Below, piece after piece: positions 1 through 7,698 of a stretch of 64,000 nucleotides of DNA. This DNA is from Streptomyces sp. NBC_01591 (GTDB lineage Bacteria > Actinomycetota > Actinomycetes > Streptomycetales > Streptomycetaceae). The notes below the pieces were generated by a model. It had not been told where the DNA came from. It saw only the letters and a list, made by a program, of their open reading frames with translations, and did no database searches. The stretch's first letter is position 1; each line of letters starts with the position of its first letter. The DNA lies in NCBI RefSeq assembly GCF_035918155.1, contig NZ_CP109327.1, positions 6,758,001 to 6,822,000 on the forward strand, written 5' to 3'. The position numbers were made by a program, and so were the translations under genes.

Positions 1-2
1 GG

Positions 3-1127
3 GCGGCCGAGGTCGACGGCGATTCCGCGCGGCTGCTCACCGAGGCGGTGCAGGCCGCCCGCAAGGCCGTCGTCGAGGAGCGCGGGCGGGTCGACGCGGC
101 CGCCCGCGCGGCGATGCGCGGCACCTCCGCCAAGATCCAGTCCCTGCTCAACCAGTCCCAGCAGCTGTTGCACGAGCTCCAGCACGAGTACGACGACCCG
201 CGCATCCTGCAACTGGACTTCCGCAACGAACTGGCGCTGCGGCGTACCCAGGCCACCGCGGTGCTCTGCGATGCCTGGCCCGGCCTCGCCCGCCAGAACT
301 CGCCGCTCGTCGAGATCGTGCTCGGCGCCCAGTCCCGGGTCGCCGGCTACGAACGCGTCAAGGTCGCCAACCATCTGCGCGACGAACGGCTCGCGCTCGT
401 CGCCCGCGCCGCCGAACCCCTCGCCATCGCAATGGCCGAACTGCTGGCCAACGCCACCGCCTACTCGCACCCCGACACCGACGTCCAGGTCACCCTCCAG
501 CAGAGCGGCGGCCGCGGCGCGTTCCTGGTGGTCGACGACGCGGGCATCGGCATGGACGACGACGCGCTCGACCGGGCACGGGCCCTGCTGGCGGGCCCGC
601 CCGAAGTCCTCCTGACCGAGCTGGGCGATCCGCCGCAGACCGGCTTCGCCGTCGTCGGCCGACTGGCGCTCCAGTACGGCTTCAACTGCCACATCGAGGC
701 ATCGCCGTTCGGCGGCATGCGTACGATCCTGCGCGTTCCCGCCCATCTGCTGACCGTGATGGAGGACGACCACAGCCTCTCCGCCCTCGCCCCGAAGCCG
801 GTGCAGGCGCACGCCACTCCCACGGTTCCCGCCCCGGCCGAGCCGGAGACCGCCCCCGTGCCGCAACCCGCCGGCGGGCAGGCACCCGCGCTGCCCAGCC
901 GACGCCGACGCGCACCACGTCCGGCCCCGGCCCGCCCCGCGTCCGCCGACGCCGTCCCGGAGCGCGAACAGGTGCCCCGTACACCCGAGCAGGCCGGGGC
1001 TTCCTGGGCGGCACTCCAGCAGGGCACCCTCAACGGCAGGAGCGTCGCCGGGCCGCCATCGGCACCGGCACCGGACGACCACGACCACCCGGACGACCGG
1101 GACGACGAAGGAGACGACCAGACGTGA
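3..1127 (+). CDS. cvnA: Conservon sensor, histidine-kinase-like ATPase (CvnA type), 5' end outside the window
   Basis: The reading frame is open to the left edge, so only the C-terminal ~374 residues are visible. A coiled region is followed by a GHKL-type ATPase core: an N-box (AELLANATAYS, about visible residue 145) and a G1 box (VDDAGIGMD, about 177). A Pro/Ala-rich tail of some 120 residues follows. This is the usual CvnA layout, in which a membrane sensor passes its signal to small roadblock/GTPase partners. The stop overlaps the next start (GTGA at 1124-1127), which places it first in an A-B-C-D-P450 operon. Transmembrane and sensing parts would lie outside the window. The family is clear; the signal sensed is unknown. 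Confidence 0.85.
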   Translation, partial: AAEVDGDSARLLTEAVQAARKAVVEERGRVDAAARAAMRGTSAKIQSLLNQSQQLLHELQHEYDDPRILQLDFRNELALRRTQATAVLCDAWPGLARQNSPLVEIVLGAQSRVAGYERVKVANHLRDERLALVARAAEPLAIAMAELLANATAYSHPDTDVQVTLQQSGGRGAFLVVDDAGIGMDDDALDRARALLAGPPEVLLTELGDPPQTGFAVVGRLALQYGFNCHIEASPFGGMRTILRVPAHLLTVMEDDHSLSALAPKPVQAHATPTVPAPAEPETAPVPQPAGGQAPALPSRRRRAPRPAPARPASADAVPEREQVPRTPEQAGASWAALQQGTLNGRSVAGPPSAPAPDDHDHPDDRDDEGDDQT

Positions 1128-1549
1128 GCGCCCCCACTTCCACCACCGGTGACCTCGCATGGGTGCTGACCCCGCTGCTGGAACTGCCCGGAGTCCAGCA
1201 CGCCGTGGTCGCCACCGGCGACGGCCTCGTCGAGGGCGCGTCGCCCGGCCTGGACCGGGCGTCCGGCGAGCGGGTCGCCGCCATGACCGCCACGCTGCAC
1301 GCCGCGGCACGCGCGTTCACCACGGCCTTCACCGATGTCGAGGCACCGCGCCTGGCCCAGACGGTCGTCGAGTCCGACCAGGGCTTCGCCATCGTCGTAC
1401 CGGCCGGGAACAACACCACACTCGCCCTGTTCGCGGAACCCGGGGCCAAGCTCGGCGACATCGCGTACCAGATGCAGGTGCAGGTCACCGCCCTGACCCG
1501 GGCGATGAACGCACCCGCCCGCCTGCCGGACACCGCCGCCCGGCCATGA
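1124..1549 (+). CDS. cvnB: Roadblock/LC7 domain protein (CvnB type)
   Basis: A 141-residue single-domain roadblock/LC7 protein of the size and sequence type found as the second gene of Streptomyces conservons. It begins with a helix (DLAWVLTPLLEL) followed by the first strands (VQHAVVATGDGLVEGAS), and its C-terminal half (GFAIVVPAGNNTTLALFAE) is typical of the fold. Such proteins act as regulators or scaffolds of MglA/Roc-like small GTPases, here presumably the product of the gene at 1877. It starts at a GTG that overlaps the sensor stop and its own stop overlaps the next ATG, so it is translationally coupled on both sides. Confidence 0.88.
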   Translation: MSAPTSTTGDLAWVLTPLLELPGVQHAVVATGDGLVEGASPGLDRASGERVAAMTATLHAAARAFTTAFTDVEAPRLAQTVVESDQGFAIVVPAGNNTTLALFAEPGAKLGDIAYQMQVQVTALTRAMNAPARLPDTAARP

Positions 1550-1899
1550 CCTCCGGCCCGGGGCGCCGTCTGATACCCGCCTACCTGGTCACCGGCGGCC
1601 GGACCCGGCCCGCCGGTCCCGCGCTCGACCGGCTCGACGTACTCGTACGCGCCGACACCGAGCTGCCCCCGGACACCGGCTCGGAACAGCGCAGGCTGTG
1701 CGAGCTGCTCGAACCGGGGGCGCTCACCGTCGTCGAATGCGCGGCCCACCTGGACCTGCCGGTCAGCGCCACCGTCTTCCTGGCCACGGACCTCGCGGCC
1801 GCCGGACATCTGCACACCCGACCGCCCATCCCCAGTGCCGGGGAGATCGACCGGTCGCTCGTCGAGAGGCTGCTCGTTGGACTCCGCTCCCTCCACTGA
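1546..1899 (+). CDS. cvnC: DUF742 protein (CvnC type)
   Basis: 117 residues, ATG at 1546 in an ATGA overlap with the roadblock gene. Typical DUF742 signatures are visible: the N-terminal RLIPAYLVTGGRT segment and a winged-helix-like C-terminal half (CELLEPGALTVVECAAHLDLP, then LATDLAAAGHLHTRPP). It is the third gene of a conservon, thought to act with the roadblock and GTPase proteins at the membrane beneath the sensor. The larger open frame running from 1159 in this phase reads through out-of-frame roadblock sequence and is not the gene. Confidence 0.85.
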   Translation: MTSGPGRRLIPAYLVTGGRTRPAGPALDRLDVLVRADTELPPDTGSEQRRLCELLEPGALTVVECAAHLDLPVSATVFLATDLAAAGHLHTRPPIPSAGEIDRSLVERLLVGLRSLH

Positions 1900-2491
1900 C
1901 CGCACCGGCATCGGCTATCTGCCGCCGACCGCCCGGACCCTGATGAAGCTCGTCGTCACGGGCCCGTTCGGCGTCGGCAAGACCACCCTGATCCGTACGC
2001 TGTCGGAGATCGCCACGCTCCACACCGAAGAGGCGATGACCCAGTCCAGCACCCGGCTCGACGACACCGCCGGACTGCCGGACAAGACCACGACCACCGT
2101 CGCCATCGACTTCGGCCGGCTCACCGTCCTGGACGACTTGGTGCTCTACATGTTCGGCACCCCCGGCCAGCAGCGGTTCCTGCCGCTCTGGGAGGACATC
2201 GCGCGCGGTGCGCTCGGCGCACTCGTCCTGGTCGACACCCGCAGGCTCGCCGACTCCTTCGCGGTCATGGACATGGTCGAGGAGCAGGGCCTGCCGTACG
2301 CGGTCGCGGTCAACCGTTTCCCCGACGCCCCCGCCCACGCCGACGAGGTCCTGCGCAAACACCTCGACCTCGCCCCCGAGACCCCGCTGGTGCAGTGCGA
2401 CGCCCGCGAACGCCGCGGCAGCATCGACGCGCTGATCGCACTGGCCGAGCACGTGCTCACCCGGATGCCCAGGCCCGAGGAACCGTCATGA
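1877..2491 (+). CDS. cvnD: Conservon small GTPase (CvnD type)
   Basis: Roughly 204-residue GTPase of the MglA/Roc-like group. The P-loop GPFGVGKTT lies near residue 27-35, a G3-like FGTPGQQRF follows near residue 92, and VAVNRF takes the place of the NKxD motif, as usual in conservon GTPases. I place the start at TTG 1877 (MDSAPSTDRTG), which gives the short N-terminus usual for the family and a small overlap with cvnC. An ATG in phase at 1835 would force a longer overlap and add basic residues not expected. The stop forms an ATGA overlap with the P450 gene. It is probably the switch that couples sensor state to the oxidoreductase. Confidence 0.83.
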   Translation: MDSAPSTDRTGIGYLPPTARTLMKLVVTGPFGVGKTTLIRTLSEIATLHTEEAMTQSSTRLDDTAGLPDKTTTTVAIDFGRLTVLDDLVLYMFGTPGQQRFLPLWEDIARGALGALVLVDTRRLADSFAVMDMVEEQGLPYAVAVNRFPDAPAHADEVLRKHLDLAPETPLVQCDARERRGSIDALIALAEHVLTRMPRPEEPS

Positions 2492-3759
2492 CATACGCAC
2501 AGCCGCCGGAGCCCCTCGCCCTGTACGGTCCGGAATTCGCCGCCGACCCGCAGAGCCACTACCGGCGCCTGCGCGAACACGGCCCGCTCGCGCCCGTCCG
2601 GCTCGCCCCCGGCATCGACGCCCTGCTGGTCACCGACTACCAGGCCGCCGTCGACCTGCTGCGCGACACCCACACCTTCACCAAGGACCCGCGCGCCTGG
2701 CAGGCCACCGTCCCCGACGACTCGCCGGTCCTGCCCGTGCTCGGCTACCGGCCCACCGCGCTCTTCAGCGACGGCGACGTGCACGCCCGCTACCGCGACG
2801 CCATCAATGACAGCCTCGCCCTGATCGAGCCGCACATCCTGCGGGCCGAGGTCACCCGGGTCGCCCAGCGGCTGATCGGCGAATTCGCCGCCACCGGAAG
2901 CGGCGATCTCATCGCCCAGTACGCCCGACGGCTTCCGGTGCACGTCTTCGTCACCTGGTTCGGCGTGGAGCCGGGCGACGGCGAACGCATCGTCAACGGC
3001 ATCTCCGGCATGTTCAACTCCGCCGAGGACGCCGCCACCGCGTACGCCGACCTCGTCGAGGTCGTCACCGAACTGGTCGCCGACCGTCGCGCCCGGCCGC
3101 GCCGCGACCTCACCTCGTACCTCCTCGGCCACCCGGCCAATCTGGACAATGACGAGACTGTGCGTCAGATCACCTTGATCATGAGCGCGGGCCACGATCC
3201 GACGACGAATCTGATCGGCAACGCGCTGCTGCACATGCTCACCGACGCCCGGTACGCCGGTTCGCTGCACGGCGGCGCGATGACGGCGCACGAGGCGATC
3301 AACGAGGTCCTCTGGCAGGACCCGCCGCTGGCCAATCTCGCGGCCCACTACCCGCGGCACGACACGGAGTTCCACGGCGTGCGGCTGCGCGCGGGACAAC
3401 TCCTCCTGGTCTCCTACGCCGCGGCCAACACCCGCTCGGCACCCGGCCTTTCGGACCCCGCGGTCCGCTCCGGGGCCAGCGCCCACCTCGCCTGGTCCGC
3501 GGGTCCGCACCGGTGCCCGGCGAAGCAGCCGGCGCTGCTCATCGCCATGACCGCGATCGAGCAGCTCACCAGTCAGCTGTGCGACGCCGAACTGGCCGTT
3601 GCGGCCAGTGCTCTGAAGTGGCGTCCGGGACCGTTCCACCGTGCGCTGGTCCGGCTTCCGGTACGGTTCACCCCCGTCGACATGAGTGCGGAAGCACACC
3701 GGCACCGGACCGCCGGGGAAGCGGCGGACGGGCCGCCGGCGGTGTCGATCGGCCCATGA
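2488..3759 (+). CDS. cvnE: Cytochrome P450, conservon-linked (CYP157-like, no ExxR motif)
   Basis: 423 residues. The I-helix AGHDPTT is near residue 233 and the heme-ligand Cys near residue 341 in WSAGPHRCPA. The K-helix reads EVLW where nearly all P450s have ExxR. That loss is the known hallmark of the CYP157 family of Streptomyces conservons. The heme loop also has Pro-Ala after the Cys instead of Gly. The gene is coupled to the GTPase by an ATGA overlap and is the last gene of the conservon. The substrate is unknown, and the enzyme may be a regulatory or sensing hemoprotein. No redox partner is encoded nearby. Confidence 0.88.
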   Translation: MTYAQPPEPLALYGPEFAADPQSHYRRLREHGPLAPVRLAPGIDALLVTDYQAAVDLLRDTHTFTKDPRAWQATVPDDSPVLPVLGYRPTALFSDGDVHARYRDAINDSLALIEPHILRAEVTRVAQRLIGEFAATGSGDLIAQYARRLPVHVFVTWFGVEPGDGERIVNGISGMFNSAEDAATAYADLVEVVTELVADRRARPRRDLTSYLLGHPANLDNDETVRQITLIMSAGHDPTTNLIGNALLHMLTDARYAGSLHGGAMTAHEAINEVLWQDPPLANLAAHYPRHDTEFHGVRLRAGQLLLVSYAAANTRSAPGLSDPAVRSGASAHLAWSAGPHRCPAKQPALLIAMTAIEQLTSQLCDAELAVAASALKWRPGPFHRALVRLPVRFTPVDMSAEAHRHRTAGEAADGPPAVSIGP

Positions 3760-3863
3760 ACCGTGTCGGTGGTACGCCGAACGGGTGAGTGGCGAGAGAA
3801 TTGCCCGATGAACAGCGAGCGCAGCCGGCGCAACGCCAACCGAAGCACAGACGGGGTGGTCCG

Positions 3864-4262
3864 GTGAGCAGGTACGACAGGTACGACGTCACGGACGAGC
3901 AGTGGGAGGGGCTTGCCCAGGTCGTACCTCTGCGCAGCCGCAACGAGTGGCCGTCCAGGGTGGATCACCGCACGGTTTCCGACGAGAACGAAGCGGCCGA
4001 ACAGCGGCGCCTCGTCGTGCTGCGGGTCCAGGTCTTCGCGGACGCACGGGAGGTGGCCGAGTATCTGGTCGCGCAGATTCCGGTGCTGCTCGATCTGACC
4101 AGCGCCGAGACGGATGTGGCCAAACGCATCCTGGACTTCACCAGCGGGGTGGTCTTCGGCCTCGGCAGCGGAATGCACCGGGTCGACCGGAATGTCTTCC
4201 TGCTGTCCCCGGTCGGCATGGAGGTCGAGGGAGTCACGGCAGCGGGCCTCCCCGGTTCGTAG
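3864..4262 (+). CDS. SepF-like cell division/membrane-associated protein (DUF552)
   Basis: 132 residues from GTG 3864 (MSRYDRYDVTDEQWEG), with a G-rich ribosome site just upstream; an open frame from 3789 would add an N-terminal extension with no family resemblance. The body has the SepF pattern: RLVVLRVQVFADAREVAEYL, then VAKRILDFTSGVVFGLGSGMHRV and a closing strand NVFLLSP. SepF anchors FtsZ to the membrane and is usually encoded beside ftsZ in the dcw cluster. Streptomyces carry extra SepF paralogues elsewhere, and this is one of them. No amphipathic membrane helix is obvious at the N-terminus. The function of the paralogue is not established. Confidence 0.8.
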   Translation: MSRYDRYDVTDEQWEGLAQVVPLRSRNEWPSRVDHRTVSDENEAAEQRRLVVLRVQVFADAREVAEYLVAQIPVLLDLTSAETDVAKRILDFTSGVVFGLGSGMHRVDRNVFLLSPVGMEVEGVTAAGLPGS

Positions 4263-4280
4263 GAGGGCCGCCGGGGCCGG

Positions 4281-4322
4281 GGGTGGGGCGGTTCGCGTGG
4301 GGCGGGGTGGGGCGGTTCGCGT
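4281..4322. repeat. Two direct copies of an 18-bp G-rich sequence
   Basis: GGGTGGGGCGGTTCGCGT occurs at 4281-4298 and again at 4305-4322, six bases apart, in the gap before the ATPase gene. It may be a recent duplication or a paired binding site; the promoter of the downstream gene should lie here. Confidence 0.6.
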
Positions 4323-4390
4323 ACCCCGATCGTAGGAAGGTCGTTCAGGCGGAACGGTTCGCCGGGCCGCGGCCCGCATACCGTCCGGCC

Positions 4391-5600
4391 ATGACTGCAC
4401 TGTGCCCGGGGGCCACCCCACCACCGTCCGCCGGTACCTCAGCGTCCGGTGATGTGGCCGCCGCTGCTCGCAGGCCGGCCCGCTCCGCCGGGCCCGTCGT
4501 CACCGAGCTGCGGCTGTCCGCCTTCGCCTCGCATCGGGGTGCCACCTTCCCCATCGGCCCGGTCACACTCTTCGGCGGGCCCGGCGACAGCGGCAAATCG
4601 AGCGCGTTGCGGGCGTACGAGGCGCTGGCGCGGCTCGGCAGCGGAGACCCGCTGGACGAGGTGTTCCCGGACCCGGCTGCCTGCGTACCGGAGAGGGCCG
4701 CGGCCGATGCGCAGGGGCGCCGCGGTTTCCGGATCGGCTGCACGGCGGACGGCCCGGCGGGACCGGTACGGCTCGACGTCGCCGTCCAGGCGGAGCCCAC
4801 GCTCCGCATCGTGGGTGAACGGCTCACCGGTGGCGGCGAGACCCTGCTCACCACCGCGTTGCGCGACCCGGGGCGTGCCACGGTCCAGGCGGCCTGGCAC
4901 ACCGCCGGCGCGGTCCCGGTGACGCGTGCGCCGCTGCCGGACGACCGTCTCGGCGCGGCCCTGCTGCCGTTGCGGGTCGCGGGCGGGACCGAGGGGCAGT
5001 TACGGGTCCTGGCCGCCGCCGAACAGACGGTGGTGGCCCTGCGGTCGGTCTTCGCCTGCGAACCGCAACCGCTGCGGATGCGTGCCCCCGTGCCGGCCGG
5101 TGACGGCAGGCTGCGACGCGGCTGCGACAACCTCGCGGCAGTGCTGGCGCGCACACACGCAGTGCGCCCAGCGCCAGGCCCGGCTGGTCGCCGCGGCACA
5201 CGCCGGATGCGCGGGGCCGGTGACCGCGCTGGGCGTCGAACGGCTCAAGGACGGAGCGCTGCGCGCGACGCTCGGGCGGGGCCGAGGGGTGGCCACCCCG
5301 GTCGGGTGGCTCGGGGACGGCGAGCTGAGATATCTCGCGCTCGCCCTCGTGGTGCTCACCGGCCCCGGAGTGCTGGCGGTGGACGCCGCGAGGGAGGTGC
5401 CGTCGGCCATGCAGACCCTCACCGTGCTGGCCGACGGGCTCGACCGGGACCTGGACGGCAGGCAATTGCGCGAACTGCTCTCCCTGGCCACGTCGATCGG
5501 GGCGGCCGGGCACCTCAGGCTGGTCGGGACGGTCACGGAGTCGGGCGCGGCACGGGCCCGGGAGACGCCCGGGGTGACGGTGGTAGACCTGGAGCCGTGA
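4391..5600 (+). pseudogene. P-loop ATPase (AAA/SMC-like), split by one frameshift
   Basis: From ATG 4391 one frame encodes a protein with Walker A GPGDSGKSS near residue 67 and good family-like sequence up to about 5150 (NLAAVLARTH). The downstream half (QRQARLVAAAHAGCAGPV through to VTVVDLEP) is in the +1 frame and ends at 5600, where its TGA overlaps the GTG of the next gene, as expected for an intact operon. The switch falls in the CA-rich run CGCACACACGC at about 5150-5160. One extra base there explains it. This is either a real frameshift or a read/assembly error; both halves keep coding character, which favours a recent event or an error. Function unknown; ATP-binding is the only supported claim. 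Confidence 0.7.
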
Positions 5601-5965
5601 CAGAACTTGATGTACAGGCCCTGCAGCGACGGCTCGCCGCGTTCGCGGCCGCACGGGACTGGGAGCAGTACCACACCCCGAAGAACCTGGCGGCGGCGTT
5701 GAGCGTCGAGGCGTCCGAACTGGTGGAGATCTTCCAGTGGTTGACGCCGGAGGAGTCGGCTCGGGTGATGGAGAGATCCGAGACGGCGCACCGGGTGGCG
5801 GATGAGGTCGCTGATGTTCTCGCGTATCTGCTGCAGTTCTGCGAGGTACTGGGGATCGATGTGCTCACGGCACTGTCGGAGAAGATCGACCGGAACGAGT
5901 CCCGATTCCCGGTGCCGGGACGCCAGGACTCCCCGGAACCCAGCGACCGTCACTCTTCGGAGTGA
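5597..5965 (+). CDS. MazG-like nucleotide pyrophosphohydrolase
   Basis: 122 residues from GTG 5597, overlapping the stop of the upstream ATPase reading frame. It is an all-alpha NTP pyrophosphatase of the MazG/dCTPase type: YHTPKNLAAALSVEASELVEIFQWL carries the ExxE metal-binding half, and ADEVADVLAYLL the ExxD half. These enzymes hydrolyse (d)NTPs, often non-canonical ones, to the monophosphate and pyrophosphate, cleaning the nucleotide pool. The coupling to a P-loop ATPase is notable but unexplained. The C-terminal 20 residues are low-complexity. The exact substrate cannot be told from sequence. Confidence 0.85.
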   Translation: MTELDVQALQRRLAAFAAARDWEQYHTPKNLAAALSVEASELVEIFQWLTPEESARVMERSETAHRVADEVADVLAYLLQFCEVLGIDVLTALSEKIDRNESRFPVPGRQDSPEPSDRHSSE

Positions 5966-5970
5966 TCAAC

Positions 5971-6048
5971 TTGTCCACAATCGATTTAGTGTCCACAGAT
6001 TTCCGAATTCCCCTGGCTTTTCGGTACCGGTGACCTCACTGTGGGTAA
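5971..6048. promoter_or_regulatory. Group of DnaA-box-like 9-mers
   Basis: TTGTCCACA at 5971-5979 is a perfect copy of the Streptomyces DnaA-box consensus. GTGTCCACA follows at 5989-5997, one base different, and TGTGGGTAA at 6040-6048 is a weaker match on the minus strand. The first two are in the same orientation 18 bp apart, with an AT-rich stretch between them. The site lies between the MazG-like gene and the DUF6099 gene and may regulate transcription or titrate DnaA. Binding is inferred from sequence only. Confidence 0.5.
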
Positions 6049-6088
6049 TGGATGAGGTGAGCGGCTTTTCGCACGGACGGGGGAACAC

Positions 6089-6655
6089 ATGGAAGCGGAA
6101 CGGCTTGTACGAGTCAGCCGGCGTGCTCTGGCACAGAGCAGGGGGACGCCGGACATCATCGCGGAGGCCTGGCAGGCACAGGCGCTGGCCCAGGCGATCG
6201 GCAGCCGCCTGGCGGCCGACGGGCCCAAGGAGTTACGGGGCGAGGCGCGCGGGCTGAGTGAGATCGGCGGACGGAGCAGCGGGTCGCTGGACCACCCGGC
6301 GGCGCGGGCCGGGGTGGCGCGGGCCGCGCAGCTCTCCGAGCTCGCCGAGCCCCGGGCGACGCTGACGGGGCTGGGCGTCTTGCTCGGGGAAGTGGGGATG
6401 GCTCTGGTCGGGGTGGCCTGCGAGACCGATGAGCAGGGGCTCTACTGGCAGTGCATGGAGGCGATCGACGCGGCCGACGAGTCGATGGACCGGGTGCACG
6501 GAATGCTCCGCCGCCTCGACGAGCAGGACAGGGAGCGGCAGCAGGATCTGGAGCGCGGCCGGGAGCGGGACGGTCCGTACGACGCGTACGGTGCGGTCGG
6601 CGGACCGGCGGGTACGACCGCGGCCGGCTGCGGCCGCGCAGGGCTCCGTGAGTGA
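6089..6655 (+). CDS. DUF6099 family protein
   Basis: 188 residues, ATG 6089, with a GGGGGAACAC leader that could serve as ribosome site. Predicted to be largely helical (LVRVSRRALAQSR, AWQAQALAQAIGSRLA, then a long helix near residues 130-155) with a charged, glutamine-rich and glycine-rich tail. It resembles a Streptomyces-specific family I know as DUF6099. No catalytic motif, signal peptide or membrane segment is visible. Its only contextual clue is the DnaA-box-like group in its upstream region. Function unknown. Confidence 0.7.
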   Translation: MEAERLVRVSRRALAQSRGTPDIIAEAWQAQALAQAIGSRLAADGPKELRGEARGLSEIGGRSSGSLDHPAARAGVARAAQLSELAEPRATLTGLGVLLGEVGMALVGVACETDEQGLYWQCMEAIDAADESMDRVHGMLRRLDEQDRERQQDLERGRERDGPYDAYGAVGGPAGTTAAGCGRAGLRE

Positions 6656-6712
6656 CCGCGCGGGGAGGCCGCAGGAGGCGGGCGCCCATGTCCGGAGGTG
6701 CAGGATGGGTGT

Positions 6713-7636
6713 ATGGATCTTCGAATCTTCACCGAGCCCCAGCAAGGGGCGAGCTACGACACCCTGCTCACCGTCGCCAAGGCGACCGAGGACCTCGGCT
6801 TCGACGCCTTCTACCGCTCCGACCACTACCTCCGCATGGGGCCGGGGGACGGGCTGCCCGGCCCGACCGACGCGTGGATCACCCTGGCCGGGCTGGCGCG
6901 TGAGACCAAGCGGATCCGGCTCGGCACCCTGATGACCGCGGGGACCTTCCGGCTCCCCGGCGTGCTTGCCATCCAGGTCGCGCAGGTGGACCAGATGTCC
7001 GGCGGGCGCGTCGAGCTCGGTCTCGGCGCGGGCTGGTTCGAGGAGGAGCACAAGGCATACGGCATTCCGTTCCCCAAGGAGAAGTTCGGCAGGCTGGAGG
7101 AGCAGCTGGAGATCATCACGGGGCTGTGGGCGACCGAGACCGGCAAGACGTTCAGCTTCGACGGCACCTACTACCAGCTCACCGATTCGCCCGCGCTGCC
7201 CAAGCCGGCGCAGGCCAGGGTGCCGGTGCTGATCGGCGGTCACGGCGCGACGCGTACACCGCGACTGGCCGCCCGTTACGCGGACGAGTTCAATATCCCC
7301 TTCGCATCGCTGGAGGACAGCGAGAAGCAGTTCGGCCGGGTCAGGGAGGCCGCCAGGACGGCCGGCCGCGAACCGGACGACCTGGTGTACTCCAACGCCC
7401 TGGTGGTCTGCGTCGGCAGGAACGACGCCGAGGTGGCACGCCGCGCCTCCGTCATCGGGCGTGAGGTGGCGGAGCTGAAGGCGAACGGGCTCGCGGGCTC
7501 GCCCGCCGAGGTGGTCGACAAGATCGGCCGGTACGGTGCGATCGGCTCGTCCCGGATCTACCTCCAGGTCCTGGACCTGGACGACTTGGAGCACCTGGAG
7601 CTGATCTCCGCCCAGGTCCAGTCCCAGCTCGGCTGA
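6713..7636 (+). CDS. LLM-class F420-dependent oxidoreductase
   Basis: 307 residues with the luciferase-like TIM-barrel pattern: MDLRIFTEPQQG at the start, GFDAFYRSDHY, then LGTLMTAGTFRLPGVLA and the family signature GGRVELGLGAGWFEEEH near residues 98-112. The C-terminal GSPAEVVDKIGRYG is also typical. Such proteins use F420 (or FMN) for hydride transfer to diverse substrates. I start at ATG 6713, which has GGAGGTG about 13 bp upstream; an in-phase ATG at 6698 lies too close to that site. It is followed after 62 bp by the methyltransferase gene. The substrate is unknown. Confidence 0.87.
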   Translation: MDLRIFTEPQQGASYDTLLTVAKATEDLGFDAFYRSDHYLRMGPGDGLPGPTDAWITLAGLARETKRIRLGTLMTAGTFRLPGVLAIQVAQVDQMSGGRVELGLGAGWFEEEHKAYGIPFPKEKFGRLEEQLEIITGLWATETGKTFSFDGTYYQLTDSPALPKPAQARVPVLIGGHGATRTPRLAARYADEFNIPFASLEDSEKQFGRVREAARTAGREPDDLVYSNALVVCVGRNDAEVARRASVIGREVAELKANGLAGSPAEVVDKIGRYGAIGSSRIYLQVLDLDDLEHLELISAQVQSQLG

Positions 7637-7698
7637 GAGGCCGCCCGATCGGAGGTCACCCGACAGTTTCTGAGGACCAAGGACGGAAGGAGTCACCT

